DNA of 8,140 nt from Bacillota bacterium (GTDB lineage: Bacteria; Bacillota; Clostridia; Lachnospirales; WQUN01), in NCBI GenBank assembly GCA_009782085.1, contig WQUN01000001.1:1-8140 (forward strand), written 5' to 3'. Of this stretch, positions 6,634 through 8,140 are shown piece by piece. Position 1 is the stretch's first letter, and every line of letters starts with the position of its first letter. A program made the translations under genes and the position numbers. The notes under the pieces are model-generated. The model did no database searches. It was not told where the DNA came from and was given only the letters and a program-made list of their open reading frames with translations.

Positions 6634-6998
6634 TGCAAAAACTCCTCCGTCCGCGTTATCAATTCCTTGCAGTATTTGCCGTTTAGCAATTTTACGACTT
6701 CGTCCTTATTGGAAGGATAGCGCGCCTCAATATTGAGAGGCTGTAGCTCTGCTAAAAGCATTTTTTGTTCATCAGTGAGCGAATCCGCCAACCCCGCCAG
6801 TTCCGCAATGCGGGCTAAAGTATGAATTTTCGGAGGTATTGCCCCATCTTTCGCGATAACCGCTTTCAAGCCTTTCTCAATCGCCAGGTGACACATAAAA
6901 CCCACATAGAGGTATCTGCCTCCTCTTTGCATGACCTTGGCGGACTTGATGTCATACTCCGCTATATCGAGCCAATACTCTGATTTATCCTCGTTCGT
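6612..6998 (-). CDS. HEPN-domain protein of a HEPN/MNT pair, start codon apparently lost
   Basis: A small all-helical HEPN protein (PF05168-like). Recognisable parts are GGRYLYVGFMCHLAIEKGLK, IPPKIHTLARIAELAGL and LNIEARYPSNK. The first ATG in frame is at 6932 (106 aa) and lacks a well-placed ribosome site. In-frame codons upstream of it read TNEDKSEYWLDIAEYDIKSA, which is the normal first helix of this family, so the true gene should begin near 6998. There the codon is ACG, 9 nt after AAAGGGGA. No ATG, GTG or TTG exists in this frame between that point and ligA. Full length would be 128 aa, typical of the family. The R-x(4-6)-H ribonuclease motif of HepT-type toxins is absent; the nearest R and H are eight residues apart (RYLYVGFMCH). 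The N-terminal codon begins 25 nt after the ligA stop. A defective gene, rare ACG initiation, or a sequence error are all possible. Confidence 0.82.
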   Translation of the reverse strand, partial: TNEDKSEYWLDIAEYDIKSAKVMQRGGRYLYVGFMCHLAIEKGLKAVIAKDGAIPPKIHTLARIAELAGLADSLTDEQKMLLAELQPLNIEARYPSNKDEVVKLLNGKYCKELITRTEEFLQWIKLQL

Positions 6999-7006
6999 CG
7001 CAACTG

Positions 7007-7014
7007 TCCCCTTT
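7007..7014 (-). promoter_or_regulatory. Ribosome binding site in front of the ACG codon of the HEPN gene
   Basis: AAAGGGGA at 7014-7007 ends about 8-9 nt before ACG 6998, ideal spacing for a start codon there. It shows that translation was meant to begin at this point and not at the internal ATG at 6932. An out-of-frame TTG at 7003 is too close to the site and reads a different frame. Confidence 0.55.
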
Positions 7015-7023
7015 CTCCCGGGG

Positions 7024-8140
7024 TCACGCCATCCCCCCGAACTCCTCCTCCGTGATCACCCTTACTCCCAGCTCTACTGCCTTTTTATTCTTCGCCGAGG
7101 CGGAATGTGAATCATTGTTTATCAAATAATCCGTTTTGGCCGAGACCGAGCCCGCCACCTTCCCGCCAAGGCTCTCGATCAGCGCGGTCAGCTCCCGCCT
7201 GTTCCCGTATTTTTCAAGGCTTCCGGTGATGACGAAGGTCTTGCCGATAAAAGGAAACTTTGCGGACAAGCCGCCTACGGCGTACGCTCCGGGCAAGCCG
7301 CCAGTTGCGTCCGCTCCCGGCAGTCCGCCTGGCGCGCCCGCTCCGGTCAAACCGCCTACTGCGCCCGCTCCGGGCAAGCCGCCAGTTGCGTCCGCTCCTG
7401 ACAAGCCATCAGCCGCGCCTGCTCCGGACATACCGCCAGTTACGTCTGCTCCATGCAAACCGCCAGTTACGACCGCTCCTGACAAATCGCCCGCCGCGCC
7501 CGCTACTGATAAACCATCAGCCGCGCCTGTTCCGGGCAGTCCGCCCGCTTCGGGCAAGCCGCCAGTTGTGCCCGCTCCGGGCAGTCCGCCCGCCGCGCCC
7601 GCTCCTGACAAACCATCAGCCGCGCCTGCTCCGGACATACCGCCAGTTACGTCCGCTCCATGCAAACCGCCAGTTGCGTCCGCTCCGGTCAAACCGCCTA
7701 CCGCGCCCGCTCCTGACAAGCCGCCCGCCGCGCCCGCTCCTGATAAACCATCAGCCACGCCCGCTCCGGACAGTCCGCCGCCAGTTGCGCCCGCCGCGCC
7801 CGCTCCGGGCAGGCCGTCAATATCCCGCAAACCGTAGTAAGCGTCGATATACGCCGGCTTTTTTATCTCCAGCAGCGGCAGAAGCCGCCGCAAGAGCGCC
7901 GCGTTCTCCGGGTTCGCGAAATAATCGGCCACGGAGCGGGAGATGACCCCGCCGAAGCCCCTTACCCCGTCCAGTTCGGCAATCAGTTCCTCCGGGCCGA
8001 GGGCCATGATCCGCTCTATGTCGTGCCGGAAATGGCCGCACAGAAGTTTCGCGTTGGCAAGGCCCACCTGAGGGATGCCGAGCGCGTTGATAAGGTTCGG
8101 GAGCGCGACGGAGCGCGACTTTTCGACGGCTTTCATCAGC
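7024..8140 (-). CDS. ligA: NAD-dependent DNA ligase, C-terminal part, with a repeat insert (5' end beyond window)
   Basis: LigA seals nicks in duplex DNA using NAD+ in replication and repair. Only the C-terminal part is here; the frame is open to the right edge (a Leu codon precedes the Met at 8136, which is internal). Numbering from that Met, residues 1-100 are the helix-hairpin-helix region (EKSRSVALPNLINALGIPQV, then LIAELDGVRGFGGVISRSVA). Residues 108-288 are about 20 tandem copies of a 9-residue unit. Residues 292-370 are the BRCT domain (FIGKTFVITGSLEKYGNRRE, GGKVAGSVSAKTDYLINND, KNKKAVELGVRVITEEEF). The INND...KNKKA form of the BRCT is the one I know from clostridial LigA. The catalytic adenylation and OB domains lie outside. 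The normal HhH-to-BRCT linker is only about 10-20 residues. The frame is intact through the repeat, so the protein is probably functional. It ends 25 nt before the HEPN coding frame. Confidence 0.95.
   Translation of the reverse strand, partial: LMKAVEKSRSVALPNLINALGIPQVGLANAKLLCGHFRHDIERIMALGPEELIAELDGVRGFGGVISRSVADYFANPENAALLRRLLPLLEIKKPAYIDAYYGLRDIDGLPGAGAAGATGGGLSGAGVADGLSGAGAAGGLSGAGAVGGLTGADATGGLHGADVTGGMSGAGAADGLSGAGAAGGLPGAGTTGGLPEAGGLPGTGAADGLSVAGAAGDLSGAVVTGGLHGADVTGGMSGAGAADGLSGADATGGLPGAGAVGGLTGAGAPGGLPGADATGGLPGAYAVGGLSAKFPFIGKTFVITGSLEKYGNRRELTALIESLGGKVAGSVSAKTDYLINNDSHSASAKNKKAVELGVRVITEEEFGGMA
7406..7468. repeat. Higher-order duplication inside the ligA repeat, copy A
   Basis: This 63-nt block recurs at 7613-7675 with a single difference (T against C at position 7446). 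Neighbouring repeat units differ far more, so the two blocks share a recent common origin by duplication or gene conversion. Confidence 0.85.
7613..7675. repeat. Higher-order duplication inside the ligA repeat, copy B
   Basis: Second copy of the block at 7406-7468, offset by 207 nt, which equals eight 27-nt units less the nine nucleotides missing from the short GLPEAG unit. Both encode the units GLHGADVTG, GMSGAGAAD and the start of GLSGA. Confidence 0.85.

Larger units (their letters stand above)
7273..7815 (-). repeat. 27-nt tandem repeat in ligA encoding G-L-(S/P/T)-G-A-x-x-x-(G/D)
   Basis: About 20 units fill 543 nt. Most are exactly nine codons, such as GLSGAGAAG, GLTGADATG, GLHGADVTG and GMSGAGAAD. 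Two irregularities occur: four extra residues (ATGG) after the first unit and one six-residue unit (GLPEAG). All length changes are multiples of three. Variation is concentrated at unit positions 3 and 6-8, while G1, L2, G4 and A5 are nearly fixed. The composition predicts a disordered, flexible linker; glycine spacing does not meet the strict every-third rule of collagen. On the plus strand the same DNA is open in two frames, which is a by-product. Confidence 0.95.

Noticed and set aside
7273..7815. Collagen-like or CRISPR-like interpretation of the repeat
   Set aside because: Glycine is not at every third residue, so no collagen helix is expected. The units are contiguous, coding and without spacers, so it is not a CRISPR array.
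7136..7946. Two long plus-strand frames over the ligA repeat, one Pro-rich (PAPDKPSAAPAPD-like repeats), one Arg/Leu-rich
   Set aside because: They are the complementary reading of a GC-rich 27-nt repeat that lacks stops in several frames. Flanking parts lie antisense to conserved LigA domains, and no family resemblance is seen.

Overview
The window reads as a GC-rich (roughly 60 % by eye) chromosomal segment of an endospore-forming Firmicute, most likely a member of the Clostridia. The evidence is a spore-coat ATPase gene (spoIVA), a clostridial-style LigA BRCT domain, and cell-wall genes (ddl, murI). Every gene I accept lies on the minus strand, so transcription runs from high to low coordinates.

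Layout in transcription order: (i) the 3' part of ligA (NAD-dependent DNA ligase), cut by the window edge, with about 180 residues of a 9-residue Gly/Ala-rich tandem repeat inserted between the helix-hairpin-helix region and the BRCT domain; (ii) a HEPN / minimal-nucleotidyltransferase pair, overlapping by 22 nt and placed directly behind ligA; its HEPN gene has no ordinary start codon where homology says it should begin; (iii) ddl (D-Ala-D-Ala ligase) and murI (glutamate racemase), a peptidoglycan-precursor pair 32 nt apart; (iv) a large DUF2339-type polytopic membrane protein, 24 nt after murI; (v) spoIVA with a TTG start, a sigma-E-like -10 element and a GC-rich inverted repeat that includes its ribosome binding site; its normal C-terminal domain is missing and replaced by an unrelated 26-residue tail; (vi) an AT-rich junction with a TTGACA promoter overlapped by a perfect 8-bp-arm palindrome, driving an unrecognised small ORF that runs off the left edge.

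How the genes fit together: ddl and murI supply D-Ala-D-Ala and D-Glu for peptidoglycan. SpoIVA polymerises on the forespore surface to found the coat. The DUF2339 protein has no assigned role. The HEPN/MNT pair is a toxin-antitoxin-like module apparently inserted between housekeeping genes. The left end looks like the edge of an accessory or mobile segment, perhaps the cause of the spoIVA truncation. The points most worth following are the LigA repeat insert, the spoIVA break with its repressor-style promoter, and the defective HEPN start. I see no rRNA, tRNA, CRISPR array or insertion sequence, and no stretch over 300 bases lacks a gene.
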